This document shows, piece after piece, positions 1-7,573 of a stretch of 19,385 bases of DNA. The stretch is from an uncultured delta proteobacterium. Lineage in GTDB: Bacteria; Desulfobacterota; Syntrophorhabdia; Syntrophorhabdales; Syntrophorhabdaceae. Numbering within the stretch: position 1 is the stretch's first letter; every line of letters begins with the position of its first letter. The notes beneath the pieces are model-generated. The model was not told the origin of the DNA and made no database searches. It worked only from the letters and a program-made list of their open reading frames with translations. The stretch is taken from contig CAIQJW010000245.1 of NCBI GenBank assembly GCA_903872255.1, positions 1 through 19,385 on the forward strand, read 5' to 3'. Made by a program: the position numbers and the translations under genes.

Positions 1-59
1 CCAAAAGGGGTTTCTATAGAATCATATGCAACTGTTCCTGCTACGCAAAGCTTGATCAC
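1..59 (-). CDS. PfkB-family carbohydrate/nucleoside kinase, N-terminal fragment
   Basis: Only the first 19 codons are in the window; the gene runs off the left edge. The start is a GTG at 59-57 that overlaps the ahcY stop as GTGA, the coupling style used repeatedly here. The readable N-terminus includes LCVAGTVAYDSIETPFG, which matches the first beta strand and the substrate-contacting Asp region of PfkB-family (ribokinase-like) kinases, specifically the group with a 'DSIETPFG' start. These enzymes phosphorylate sugars or nucleosides with ATP in the cytosol. Because it follows ahcY directly, adenosine or a ribose derivative is a possible substrate, but that is inference from context. The catalytic C-terminal GAGD motif is outside the window, so activity and specificity cannot be judged. 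Confidence 0.72.
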   Translation of the reverse strand, partial: MIKLCVAGTVAYDSIETPF

Positions 60-1387
60 GTCCCCATCTCCCAGGATGCGAGGTACGTCTTTTGCTCCTC
101 GGTAAGGGTATCAATTGTGATGCCGGCAGATGCAAGCTTCAGCAGGGCCACCTGTTCGTCGATAGCTTTGGGAACAGAATATACCTTTTTCTCCAGCGAT
201 TTGGTGTTTTTCCACACATATTCGGAGCTGAGCGCCTGGTTTGCAAAACTCATATCCATAACATCAGAGGGGTGGCCTTCCGCGCATGCCAGGTTTACGA
301 GCCTGCCTTCGCCCAGCAGGAATATCTTTCTGCCATCCTTCAGCGTATATTCATCGATAAAGCCGCGGATCCGCCTTTTCGATTTTTTCATCTTCTCCAA
401 TGCCTCTATCTCTATCTCGACGTTAAAATGCCCGGAATTACAGACAATTGCGCCATCTTTCATTTTCTTGAAGTGTTCTTCGCGGATGACATGGATGTCA
501 CCGGTGGTCGTTGCGAATATGTCGCCGATAGCCGCCGCCTTTTCCATTTCCATTACCTCAAAACCGTCCATATGGGCCTCAAGCGCGCGAAGCGGATCGA
601 CCTCGGTCACGATGACATGGGCGCCAAGGCCTTTTGCACGCATGGTCACACCTTTGCCGCACCAGCCGTACCCGGCAAGGACAAATGTGGCGCCCGCGAA
701 CAGAATGTTGGTGGCGCGAAGGATACCGTCGATCGTGCTCTGCCCCGTGCCATAACGGTTATCGAACATATGTTTTGTCATCGCGTCGTTGACTGCGACG
801 ACCGGGAACTGGAGGACGCCTTCGAGCTCCATGCTTTTCAGCCGGATGACCCCCGTGGTCGTTTCTTCCATGGACCCGACCACATCGCTCACAAGTTTCT
901 CGCGTTCCTTCTTTCCAAGTTTCTTTACCCATTTCCTGATGACATCGTGAAGCGCATCCATCCGGTCAAAAGTGATCATATGCAGAGCTCCGACAAGGTC
1001 CGCCCCGTCATCCATTGTTATATTCGGCATGAAGGACAGTGCTTTCATGATATGTTCATAGTACTGCTTATCGGTCTCGCCCTTGATCGAATAGGTCGGG
1101 ATCTTGAAATGCTTTACGATCGCCGCTGCAACATCATCCTGCGTGCTTAAAGGGTTGGATGCGCACAGAACAACATCGGCCCCGCCGGCCTTCAAGGTCT
1201 TGACGAGGTTCGCCGTTTCCGCGGTCACGTGGAGACAGCAGGCAATTTTCACGCCTTTAAGGGGTTTCTCTTTTGCAAAACGCTGAGCTATCTGCCGCAA
1301 GACGGGCATTCTCCGCTCCGCCCATTCGATCCGTTCGAGCCCTACATCGGCAAGCTTCATATCCTTAACATCATAATCAATAGCCAT
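56..1387 (-). CDS. ahcY: Adenosylhomocysteinase (S-adenosylhomocysteine hydrolase)
   Basis: This 443-residue cytosolic enzyme reversibly splits S-adenosylhomocysteine into homocysteine and adenosine, removing the inhibitory product of methylation. Visible family marks are CCLHVTAETANLV near residue 50 (substrate domain), DNRYGTGQSTIDG near 210-225, the NAD-binding glycine motif AGYGWCGKG near 237-245, and NSGHFNVEI near 320. The C-terminus ends SWEMGT, as in the shorter archaeal/thermophile-like type, and lacks the KPxxYRY tail of the long eukaryotic and proteobacterial form. The ATG at 1387 has a purine-rich GGGAGGG ribosome site 8 nt upstream. It lies about 200 nt after metK and overlaps the next gene by 4 nt, which links SAM synthesis to recycling. 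Length and motifs are complete. Confidence 0.97.
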   Translation of the reverse strand: MAIDYDVKDMKLADVGLERIEWAERRMPVLRQIAQRFAKEKPLKGVKIACCLHVTAETANLVKTLKAGGADVVLCASNPLSTQDDVAAAIVKHFKIPTYSIKGETDKQYYEHIMKALSFMPNITMDDGADLVGALHMITFDRMDALHDVIRKWVKKLGKKEREKLVSDVVGSMEETTTGVIRLKSMELEGVLQFPVVAVNDAMTKHMFDNRYGTGQSTIDGILRATNILFAGATFVLAGYGWCGKGVTMRAKGLGAHVIVTEVDPLRALEAHMDGFEVMEMEKAAAIGDIFATTTGDIHVIREEHFKKMKDGAIVCNSGHFNVEIEIEALEKMKKSKRRIRGFIDEYTLKDGRKIFLLGEGRLVNLACAEGHPSDVMDMSFANQALSSEYVWKNTKSLEKKVYSVPKAIDEQVALLKLASAGITIDTLTEEQKTYLASWEMGT

Positions 1388-1485
1388 TTATATATCCCTC
1401 CCTTTTCCTCCGAGCATATTTTTTCCGGTTTAAGATTAGAGATGATGACGAGGCAGCAAAGGTGGCCAAACCGGAGGCGTACATT

Positions 1486-1505
1486 AAAAACCGGGTACCC
1501 GTTTT
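1486..1505 (-). terminator. Possible intrinsic terminator or attenuator hairpin after metK
   Basis: On the minus strand AAAACGGGTACCCGGTTTTT forms an A-rich/U-rich hairpin with a GTAC loop, a GC core of about three pairs and one bulged G, followed by a run of five T. The short GC core makes it a weak terminator. Its 5' arm is shared with a competing upstream hairpin at 1498-1524, so it could be conditional. A-rich and U-rich flanks on both sides also allow function on the plus strand. Confidence 0.38.
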
Positions 1506-1524
1506 CCGGGCTTGCCCCAACGGG
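1498..1524 (-). other. Alternative hairpin overlapping the terminator's 5' arm
   Basis: CCCGTT (minus strand, 1524-1519) pairs perfectly with AACGGG (1503-1498) around a 15-nt loop that can form a small inner GGG/CCC pairing. The AACGGG arm is also the 5' arm of the hairpin at 1486-1505, so the two structures exclude each other. This is the geometry of an antiterminator/terminator switch. The complementarity is seen; the switching is inference. Confidence 0.3.
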
Positions 1525-1586
1525 TGGTAACGTCGAGGATTTGGGCCCCTGCGGCTAACGAAGTCAGCGCTCTAAGATTAAACCGG

Positions 1587-2750
1587 TTATATACCAGCGG
1601 CTTTGCGTATCTCTTCTACCATGTCGAGTTTTTCCCAGGTAAAATCCGGGTCGTTCCTGCCGAAATGTCCGCCGCATGCCGTCTTTTTATAGATCGGCCG
1701 TAACAGGTCAAGCCTTTCTATTATCTTCCTCGGCCTCATGTCGAAAAGCTCATTAACTATCCGGGCGATCTTGTCGGGGTCTATCTTCGATGTCCCCTGT
1801 GTATCGATCATGACGGACACAGGCTGCGCCACGCCTATCGTATAGGCGATCTGCAGCTCCAGCCTGTCCGCAAGGCCCGCCGCAACAAGGTTCTTTGCAA
1901 TGTAGCGCGCCATGTATGATGCGCTCCTGTCGACCTTTGACGGGTCTTTCCCGGAGAAGGCACCGCCGCCATGACTGCCGACGCCGCCGTACGTATCAAC
2001 GATTATCTTCCGTCCCGTCACGCCGCAATCGCCTTTGGGCCCGCCTACCACGAACCGGCCGGTCGAATTAATGAATATCTTGGTATTCTTATCCATCAGT
2101 TCAACGGGAATGATCTTTTTGATAACTTCCTCGTTGACAGCTTCCCGTAATTTATCCGTCGATACATCCGGGTTATGCTGCGCCGCTATGACAACCGCAT
2201 CGACCCGCACCGGCTGTCTGTCGATATATTCTACAGTCACCTGGCTTTTTCCATCGGGGCGGAGGAACGGAAGCGTCCCGTCCTTGCGGACATCGGCCAA
2301 GCGCCTGATAAGCTTGTGGGCATACATGATCGACATGGGCATGAATTCGGGGGTTTCATTGCAAGCGTAGCCGAACATAAGGCCCTGGTCCCCGGCGCCC
2401 TGTTCGTGGTCGGATGTCTCGTTAACCCCCATCGCTATATCCGGGGATTGTTCATCGATCGCCGTCAGGACAGCACAGGTTTCCCAGTCAAACCCCATGG
2501 ATGAATCGTTATACCCTATTTCCCTGACAGTCTGCCGCACGATATCGGGGACATTGACATAACTCGATGTCGTGATCTCGCCACCGACCAGCGCAAGCCC
2601 TGTTGTTACATATGTTTCGCAGGCCACTCTGGCCTTTGGGTCATCGGCAATTATCGCATCTAGTACCGCATCCGATATCTGGTCGGAAACCTTGTCCGGG
2701 TGACCTTCCGCAACCGATTCGGATGTGAATAAGAACCTGCTCATTCCCAT
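1587..2750 (-). CDS. metK: Methionine adenosyltransferase (S-adenosylmethionine synthetase)
   Basis: This 387-residue cytosolic enzyme makes S-adenosylmethionine from methionine and ATP; E. coli MetK has about 384 residues, so it is full length. Clear MetK signatures are SESVAEGHPDKVSDQISDAVLD at the N-terminus (ATP and metal binding), the GAGDQGLMFGYA hexapeptide region near residue 120, and the glycine loop GGAFSGKDPSKVDRSASY near 260. The C-terminal KTACGGHFGR segment is also typical. The ATG at 2750 is preceded by AAGGAGG with a 7-nt spacer, a strong site, so this start is preferred to the second Met two codons on. It follows ptsI by 28 nt and may be co-transcribed with the PTS genes. ahcY, its metabolic partner, lies downstream. 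Confidence 0.98.
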   Translation of the reverse strand: MGMSRFLFTSESVAEGHPDKVSDQISDAVLDAIIADDPKARVACETYVTTGLALVGGEITTSSYVNVPDIVRQTVREIGYNDSSMGFDWETCAVLTAIDEQSPDIAMGVNETSDHEQGAGDQGLMFGYACNETPEFMPMSIMYAHKLIRRLADVRKDGTLPFLRPDGKSQVTVEYIDRQPVRVDAVVIAAQHNPDVSTDKLREAVNEEVIKKIIPVELMDKNTKIFINSTGRFVVGGPKGDCGVTGRKIIVDTYGGVGSHGGGAFSGKDPSKVDRSASYMARYIAKNLVAAGLADRLELQIAYTIGVAQPVSVMIDTQGTSKIDPDKIARIVNELFDMRPRKIIERLDLLRPIYKKTACGGHFGRNDPDFTWEKLDMVEEIRKAAGI

Positions 2751-2778
2751 TTTAAATCCTCCTTAGCAATATTTAAAT

Positions 2779-4563
2779 TCATTCCTCAACCTTGGGGAAA
2801 TCCCCAGGAAATAATCTCGCCATTTCACTCTTCAACAGCAGTTCAGCGTCGGCGGGTGAATCCTTCTTCATTATCTCGTCAAGCAGTTCCCGGCAATACC
2901 CGTGATCGAGGCCTCGAATTGCTTTCTTGGCGCGCGGTATTGCATACGGGTTCATGCTTAACTCATCCAGGCCGAGACCCAGCAAAACGGGTACGTAGCG
3001 GGGTTCCCCGGCCATTTCCCCGCACAGGGCAATGGTTATTTTGTTCGCATGTGCATCATCGACGGTCTTCTTTATCATTTTAAGAACAGCCGGATGAAGC
3101 GGTTCATACAGGTACGAGACGAATTCATTGACCCGGTCGATCGCGAGCGCGTACTGGATCAGGTCGTTTGTCCCGATACTGAAAAAATCCACCTCGGCGG
3201 CAAGCAGATCACTGATCATGCATGCCGACGGGACCTCTATCATGATACCCGTTTTGATGTTTTTATTGTAGGACACACGCTTGTGCGACAGCTCTTCCAT
3301 GCATTCTGCAAGAATAGCCTTGGCCTTGCGTACCTCTTCGATACCGGAAACCATCGGGATCAGGATCCTTAAGGGCCCGTACGCGCTCGCCCTTAAGATC
3401 CCCTTGAGCTGCGCCTTAAAGAGAGGGATCTCTTTGATGCACAGCCTGATCGCGCGCAGGCCCATTGCGGGGTTTATCTCCTTGGGCATTTCGATCTCCG
3501 AGACAAACTTATCCCCGCCAATATCGAGGGTCCTGATCGTTATATATTCCATCGCGGCATTTTCGGCGAGCTTCCGGTAAATATGGTAGTGGTCCATCTC
3601 TGTCGGGAGATTATTTCTTTTTGAAAGATATATATATTCCGTCCGGTAAAGCCCGATACCGCTTGCACCGTATTTTTCCACGATATCCATTTCCGAGAGG
3701 AGCTCTATATTAGCGCCCACCCTCATCTTGAACCCGTCTTTTGTTTCGGCCTTCAACCGGGCCAGCCGCAGGTACTCCTTCTTCTGGTTCCGAAGATGTA
3801 TATGTTTGGCAAGATACTCTTTCTGTACTTCTTTAACAGGATTAATAATAACGAGGCCATCTTCCCCGTCTATAATGACGAGGTCGTTATTTTTTACGAG
3901 GCTGCTCACATTGCCGACACCGACAACCGCCGGTATCTCTAGCGCCCGCGCAACGATGGACGTATGCGATGTCCTTCCCCCGACATCCGTTGCGAACCCG
4001 GAAATGCGGTTGAGGTTTAGCTGGATCGTATCGGCCGGTGAGAGATCGTGGGCGATTATGATCCATTTGCCTTTAATGGCCGTCCGTTCAATGGGGGATT
4101 TTTTTTCGGCGGCAAGGATCCTGACGAGCCTTTCATAGATGTACTTGATATCCTGGCCGCGCTCCCTGAGGTAAGGGTCCTCCACCTGGTCAAAGCTGGC
4201 GAGAAACCGAAAAGCAACGACCTCAAGGGCCCATTCTGCGTTTATCAATTCCGCCCGGATCACATCAATTACTGAATTGAAGAAAAATTCATCCTGAAGG
4301 ATCAGTATGTGTGCATCAAGGATAAAGGCGTGTTTCTTAACGTCTTCATCGGGTATGGAGTCTTTGATACCGTTGAGCTGGTCTATTGCTTCCTGGATCG
4401 CCGTCTTTATTCTGGTGATCTCGCGTTCAACCTGGCGTTCAGTTATTGAACGTTTATTGGCCGCAATCTTGCCCCGGTCAATAAGGCGCACCTTTCCCAC
4501 GGCTATGCCGGAGGAAACGCCGATCCCCTTGAGCGTTTTATTTACAAAAAGTTCTTCTTTCAT
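2779..4563 (-). CDS. ptsI: PTS enzyme I (phosphoenolpyruvate-protein phosphotransferase)
   Basis: Enzyme I takes phosphate from phosphoenolpyruvate and passes it to His15 of HPr. At 594 residues it is near the usual 570-590 and lacks the N-terminal GAF domain of PtsP (EI-Ntr). In order it shows the HPr-binding/phosphohistidine domain with the active His at residue 200 in GGRTSHTSIVARALEIPAVVG, then the PEP-binding barrel with GIGLYRTEYIY, the RTLDIGGDK segment and IGTNDLIQYALAIDR. The catalytic Cys is at residue 514 in ALCGEMAGEP. Its ATG overlaps the ptsH stop as ATGA, so the two are translationally coupled. No EIIB or EIIC permease is encoded nearby, so its products probably serve regulation through the two EIIA proteins in this cluster. 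Confidence 0.97.
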   Translation of the reverse strand: MKEELFVNKTLKGIGVSSGIAVGKVRLIDRGKIAANKRSITERQVEREITRIKTAIQEAIDQLNGIKDSIPDEDVKKHAFILDAHILILQDEFFFNSVIDVIRAELINAEWALEVVAFRFLASFDQVEDPYLRERGQDIKYIYERLVRILAAEKKSPIERTAIKGKWIIIAHDLSPADTIQLNLNRISGFATDVGGRTSHTSIVARALEIPAVVGVGNVSSLVKNNDLVIIDGEDGLVIINPVKEVQKEYLAKHIHLRNQKKEYLRLARLKAETKDGFKMRVGANIELLSEMDIVEKYGASGIGLYRTEYIYLSKRNNLPTEMDHYHIYRKLAENAAMEYITIRTLDIGGDKFVSEIEMPKEINPAMGLRAIRLCIKEIPLFKAQLKGILRASAYGPLRILIPMVSGIEEVRKAKAILAECMEELSHKRVSYNKNIKTGIMIEVPSACMISDLLAAEVDFFSIGTNDLIQYALAIDRVNEFVSYLYEPLHPAVLKMIKKTVDDAHANKITIALCGEMAGEPRYVPVLLGLGLDELSMNPYAIPRAKKAIRGLDHGYCRELLDEIMKKDSPADAELLLKSEMARLFPGDFPKVEE

Positions 4564-4826
4564 TCCTCGTTAAATCCGTTATCAATAAGCCCCCCGAGCT
4601 CACGAAAGGCTTTTTCTTCGTCTTCTCCCTCGACTCTCAGGACGATCTTGCTTCCTAAGGGGCAGGCCAGCATAAGAAGGCCCATGATGCTCTTGCCATT
4701 TACCTGCATGCCGTCCTTTTCCATGAGCACGTTAGAGTTGAACCTGGCGGCGGCTTTCACGAACATTGCGGCTGCCCGCGCATGAAGGCCAAGTCTGTTC
4801 CTGATCGTAAATATGCCTTCGAGCAT
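4560..4826 (-). CDS. ptsH: HPr phosphocarrier protein
   Basis: This small cytosolic phosphocarrier of 88 residues relays phosphate from EI to EIIA proteins. The phospho-accepting His is residue 15 in RLGLHARAA. The HPr-kinase site is Ser46 in the segment VNGKSIMGLLML, numbered exactly as in Gram-positive HPr. Keeping Ser46 fits the hprK gene 1.3 kb upstream in the same run: Ser46 phosphorylation by that kinase should slow His15 phosphorylation. The ATG lies 4 nt after the EIIA stop, with an AAGGA site inside the end of that gene. The stop overlaps the ptsI start. Confidence 0.97.
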   Translation of the reverse strand: MLEGIFTIRNRLGLHARAAAMFVKAAARFNSNVLMEKDGMQVNGKSIMGLLMLACPLGSKIVLRVEGEDEEKAFRELGGLIDNGFNEE

Positions 4827-4830
4827 CGCT

Positions 4831-5241
4831 CTAATCCTTTTTCCTGGCTTTCAGGACATCCGTTGCGCGACATATGTTTTTCTGTCCATACTGCGTGATA
4901 AAATTGGCCAGTTCATCGAGTGTCCTTCCTTCGCGGTACGTGACAAGCTTGATAAGCATCGGAAGATTAACGCCAGCCACAACCTCGATCTTGTCTTCTT
5001 CCAGGAATGACAGGCTTATATTCGAAGGGGTCCCGCCAAACATATCGGTCAGGATAATGACGCCGTCGCCCGTATCGGTATTTTTTAAGGCCAACACGAC
5101 CTTTTCTTTTGTTTTTTCAACCTGATCGTCAGGGAAGATATCTGCCGCGATGAATTGTTCCTGCTTGCCTACGATCAATTCAGTTGCTGCAACCATTTCC
5201 CGGCCGAGATTGAAGTGTGCCACCACAACGAGACCGATCAT
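4831..5241 (-). CDS. Mannose-type (fructose subfamily) PTS EIIA protein
   Basis: This 136-residue single-domain EIIA of the mannose/fructose (ManX-like) superfamily accepts phosphate from HPr. The likely phospho-His is residue 9 in VVVAHFNLGREM, the position of ManX His10. The segment ILTDMFGGTPSN near residues 63-74 is the family signature. It has no linked EIIB domain, and no EIIB, IIC or IID genes lie beside it, unlike true mannose permeases. Equivalent stand-alone IIA proteins sit between rapZ and ptsH in delta-proteobacteria, where they are thought to be regulatory. The start ATG has GGAGG about 5 nt upstream. It follows rapZ by 10 nt. Confidence 0.9.
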   Translation of the reverse strand: MIGLVVVAHFNLGREMVAATELIVGKQEQFIAADIFPDDQVEKTKEKVVLALKNTDTGDGVIILTDMFGGTPSNISLSFLEEDKIEVVAGVNLPMLIKLVTYREGRTLDELANFITQYGQKNICRATDVLKARKKD

Positions 5242-5251
5242 AAAAGCCTCC

Positions 5252-6103
5252 TTACTTCTTTTCTATATCCCTGTGAACGGTGGATACACTGTAACCCATG
5301 GCATTCAATTGTTCGCCCAGTTCGCCGGCAATAAATACCGAACGGTGTTTTCCGCCCGTGCAACCGAAACAGATGGTCAGATAGCTTTTGCCTTCCTTTT
5401 CGAATAAAGGAATAAGGTACACCAAAAAATCTGAAAGAAAAAGGAAATATTTCTTGAATACTTCCTGAGACTTAATGAATTCTGTAACCTCGCGATCGAG
5501 ACCTGTTTTCTCGCGAAGCACTTCCACAAAGAAAGGGTTCGGGAGAAATCTCACGTCAAGAACGATATCTGCCTCAAGGGGCAGCCCGAACGCATAGCCG
5601 AACGATATGAGGCTTATTTTCATGCGCTGTTCCTGGGTTCCGTACTTATTGAGGACCCGTCGGCGGAGCTCGTGCGGCGTCAAATGGGTCGTATCGATGA
5701 CCTCATCGGCCATGTTCCTGAGCCAGTTCATCAGTTTTCGCTCTTGTGCAACGGCATCCTTGACATTTGAAGAATCAAGAAGCGGATGCGTTCTTCGCGT
5801 CTCACGATACCGGCGGACAAGGCTTTCTTCGGAACTTTCAAGGAACAGCACCTTTGCGTTGAATTCCTGTTTTGCCTTTTCTATCACATCCTGACCGGTC
5901 TCAAAAAAATCCCGCAGGCGCACATCAATGACAAATGCGCACATTTTCAATTTTTCGCCCTCTTCCCGGTTAAGTTCCAGGAATTTGAGCAACAGGACTA
6001 TCGGAAAATTATCGACACAAAAAAAGCCGATATCTTCAAGGGCCCTCAGGAATGTGGTCTTGCCCGAGCCGGAAATTCCGCTCACGATGAGGATATCTTT
6101 CAT
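5252..6103 (-). CDS. rapZ: RapZ/YvcJ-type P-loop nucleotide-binding RNase adapter
   Basis: This is a 283-residue member of the RapZ/YvcJ family. It has Walker A GISGSGKT at residues 9-16, the family hallmark CVDNFP at 29-34, and the C-terminal FGCTGGKHRSVFIAGEL block starting at about 246. In E. coli RapZ binds GlmZ/GlmY small RNAs and directs RNase E, tuning GlmS and so amino-sugar supply for the cell envelope. In other phyla the RNA partners are unknown, so that role should not be assumed here. Its start overlaps the hprK stop as ATGA. The grouping with hprK, ptsN and rpoN is conserved across proteobacteria. Confidence 0.95.
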   Translation of the reverse strand: MKDILIVSGISGSGKTTFLRALEDIGFFCVDNFPIVLLLKFLELNREEGEKLKMCAFVIDVRLRDFFETGQDVIEKAKQEFNAKVLFLESSEESLVRRYRETRRTHPLLDSSNVKDAVAQERKLMNWLRNMADEVIDTTHLTPHELRRRVLNKYGTQEQRMKISLISFGYAFGLPLEADIVLDVRFLPNPFFVEVLREKTGLDREVTEFIKSQEVFKKYFLFLSDFLVYLIPLFEKEGKSYLTICFGCTGGKHRSVFIAGELGEQLNAMGYSVSTVHRDIEKK

Positions 6104-7041
6104 TCGGCCATGTCCTCCCCCATCGATCTTTGCATGCGTTTTTCAAGTTCCACGGCGGTATTGATCCCCTGCCTCCGTAAAATAAAATTGCGGCACGCAA
6201 GCTCGACAATTGCCGATACGTTTTTACCCGAACTTATAGGTATTTTAACAAACGGCAGGTCAACGCTGAGCACCCGGTATTTATCTTCCTTGAGGCCGAC
6301 GCGTTCGCATTCGAGGGATGTATCCCAATCAAAAAGTTCAATAACGAGGTCTATTTTTTTCTTGTCGATCACCGCCGATACACCGAAGAGGTGCCGGATA
6401 TCGACGATCCCGACGCCCCTGATCTCAAGCAGGCTCTTGATCATTTCGGGCGCTTCCCCGTAAAGGTCGATCGCGCCGATCTTTTTTACGCGCACCGCGT
6501 CGTCGCCTACCAGTCGATGCCCCCGCATGATGAGTTCCAGTGCATTTTCGCTTTTGCCTATACCGGGCCTTCCCATAATAAGCGCGCCGACGCCAAGGAT
6601 ATCCATCAACACGCCGTGGACCGTGGTAGAAGGGGCTAGCTTCTCTTCGAGGAGCTTTGATATCCTCTCAATGAATATCGACGTGACAAGCTTTGTCCTG
6701 AGTAACGGTATTCCCCTTTCTTCTGCAGATATAAGAAAAAATTCTGGGACCTTCAGGTTGCGCGATACGATAAAACATACCACGTTGTTCCGGCATAATT
6801 CCCGTATGATGCGCTTGCTTTCCGTCTCGGTCAATGACCGCAGATAAGAGATCTCGATATTCCCCAGTATCTGCACCCTGTGGGGATGCAGATATACCAT
6901 GTGGCCCGTTATAACAAGGCCCAATTTTTGTATTCTTGGATTATAGATCTTGCGTGAGAGCCCCTTGCTGCCGGCCAGGACCTCAAGCTCCAATCCGTAA
7001 AGTTCGTCACCTACAAGCTGCTGGACCTGAATCCCTTTCAT
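6100..7041 (-). CDS. hprK: HPr kinase/phosphorylase
   Basis: This bifunctional enzyme phosphorylates, and removes phosphate from, the regulatory Ser46 of HPr. At 313 residues it is a full-length hexameric-type HprK. The N-terminal domain (about 1-130) precedes the conserved His142 (VHGVLMDILGVG), Walker A at 157-164 (GRPGIGKS), the HRLVGDDAV segment, and the HprK signature EIRGVGIVDIRHLFG near residue 208. Most relatives have Ser before the second Gly of the P-loop; here it is Pro159, but the essential Gly, Lys and Ser remain. The kinase target is present in the window, since HPr keeps Ser46. GGAAGGA lies just before the ATG, and the end is coupled to rapZ by a 4-nt overlap. Confidence 0.96.
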   Translation of the reverse strand: MKGIQVQQLVGDELYGLELEVLAGSKGLSRKIYNPRIQKLGLVITGHMVYLHPHRVQILGNIEISYLRSLTETESKRIIRELCRNNVVCFIVSRNLKVPEFFLISAEERGIPLLRTKLVTSIFIERISKLLEEKLAPSTTVHGVLMDILGVGALIMGRPGIGKSENALELIMRGHRLVGDDAVRVKKIGAIDLYGEAPEMIKSLLEIRGVGIVDIRHLFGVSAVIDKKKIDLVIELFDWDTSLECERVGLKEDKYRVLSVDLPFVKIPISSGKNVSAIVELACRNFILRRQGINTAVELEKRMQRSMGEDMAE

Positions 7042-7108
7042 GCATCCTTCCCGTCAAGAGATCCTGCCGGCCGCAGATACTGCTTGTGCCGGTAAAACAA
7101 CCGCTCGT

Positions 7109-7573
7109 TCAATATTTCTCGTCCTCTTCTATAATGCTCCGATGGAGCAAGCGGGGTTCGTCGGGCATTTCGAGCAGCCTTTTCCTGAACGACGGATCGC
7201 GAAGGATCCTTGATATTCGTGATAACGCCATAAGATGAAGGCTTGCCGCGTCCTCCGGGGCGAGAACCAGAAAAAAGATGTGTACCCGTTCGCCGTCGGC
7301 GGCATCAAAATCCACCCCTTTTCTGGACCGCGCAAACACGCAAAGGACCTGACCGGAGATGCCTAGCTTTCCGTGCGGTATTGCTACCCCGTCTCCAATG
7401 CCGGTCGATCCCAGCGATTCCCGCTCCATAACAACCCTGACCACGGGAGCAATATCATCAATCAGTCCCGCGGTCTTTAGCTGTGATGCAAGATTTGTTA
7501 CTATTTCTTTCTTGGTGCTGCCTTCTATATCGGAAATAACCGTGGACTCTTTCAGTATTTCTCCAAGCCTCAA
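7109..7573 (-). CDS. ptsN: PTS EIIA-Ntr (PtsN-like) regulatory protein
   Basis: This 154-residue EIIA of the fructose/Ntr family accepts phosphate from HPr and in relatives adjusts nitrogen, potassium and envelope responses by protein contact. The active His is residue 67 in GDGVAIPHGKL, matching E. coli PtsN His73. SLGSTGIG before it and MALSRISRILRD later are also typical. It starts with TTG at 7573, overlapping the hpf stop as TTGA, with AGGGAAGG just upstream; the resulting MRLGEIL N-terminus fits the family. Lying next to rpoN and hpf, it is in the classic sigma-54 operon setting. A 67-nt gap separates it from hprK. Confidence 0.93.
   Translation of the reverse strand: MRLGEILKESTVISDIEGSTKKEIVTNLASQLKTAGLIDDIAPVVRVVMERESLGSTGIGDGVAIPHGKLGISGQVLCVFARSRKGVDFDAADGERVHIFFLVLAPEDAASLHLMALSRISRILRDPSFRKRLLEMPDEPRLLHRSIIEEDEKY

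Larger units (their letters stand above)
1422..1588 (-). other. Structured metK-ahcY intergenic region bounded by an imperfect inverted repeat
   Basis: Directly after the metK stop the minus strand reads CCGGTTTAATCTTAGAG (about 1586-1570). About 130 nt later, just before the ahcY ribosome site, it reads CTCTAATCTTAAACCGG (about 1441-1425). The two arms pair over 17 positions with two adjacent internal mismatches, so the whole gap could close on one long stem. Inside are the short hairpins listed separately. No convincing ORF is present on either strand. Two readings are possible: a structured leader RNA controlling ahcY, or a small MITE-like insertion with terminal inverted repeats. I see no clear target-site duplication and no match to a known riboswitch class. 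The pairing is seen directly; any function is inferred. Confidence 0.45.

Noticed and set aside
92..1150. Long open frame on the plus strand opposite ahcY
   Set aside because: It lies wholly opposite a strongly conserved gene, its translation has no recognisable motif and is rich in His/Phe/Arg/Cys, as expected of an antisense frame. The same holds for the plus-strand frame at 16254-17159 opposite hom.
1388..1586. SAM-I or SAH riboswitch before ahcY
   Set aside because: GAGCGCTG near 1572-1565 resembles part of the SAH riboswitch, but the partner GGCTCGG and GGCGCTCA segments are absent, and no SAM-I K-turn or core was seen. Only an unclassified structured region can be supported.
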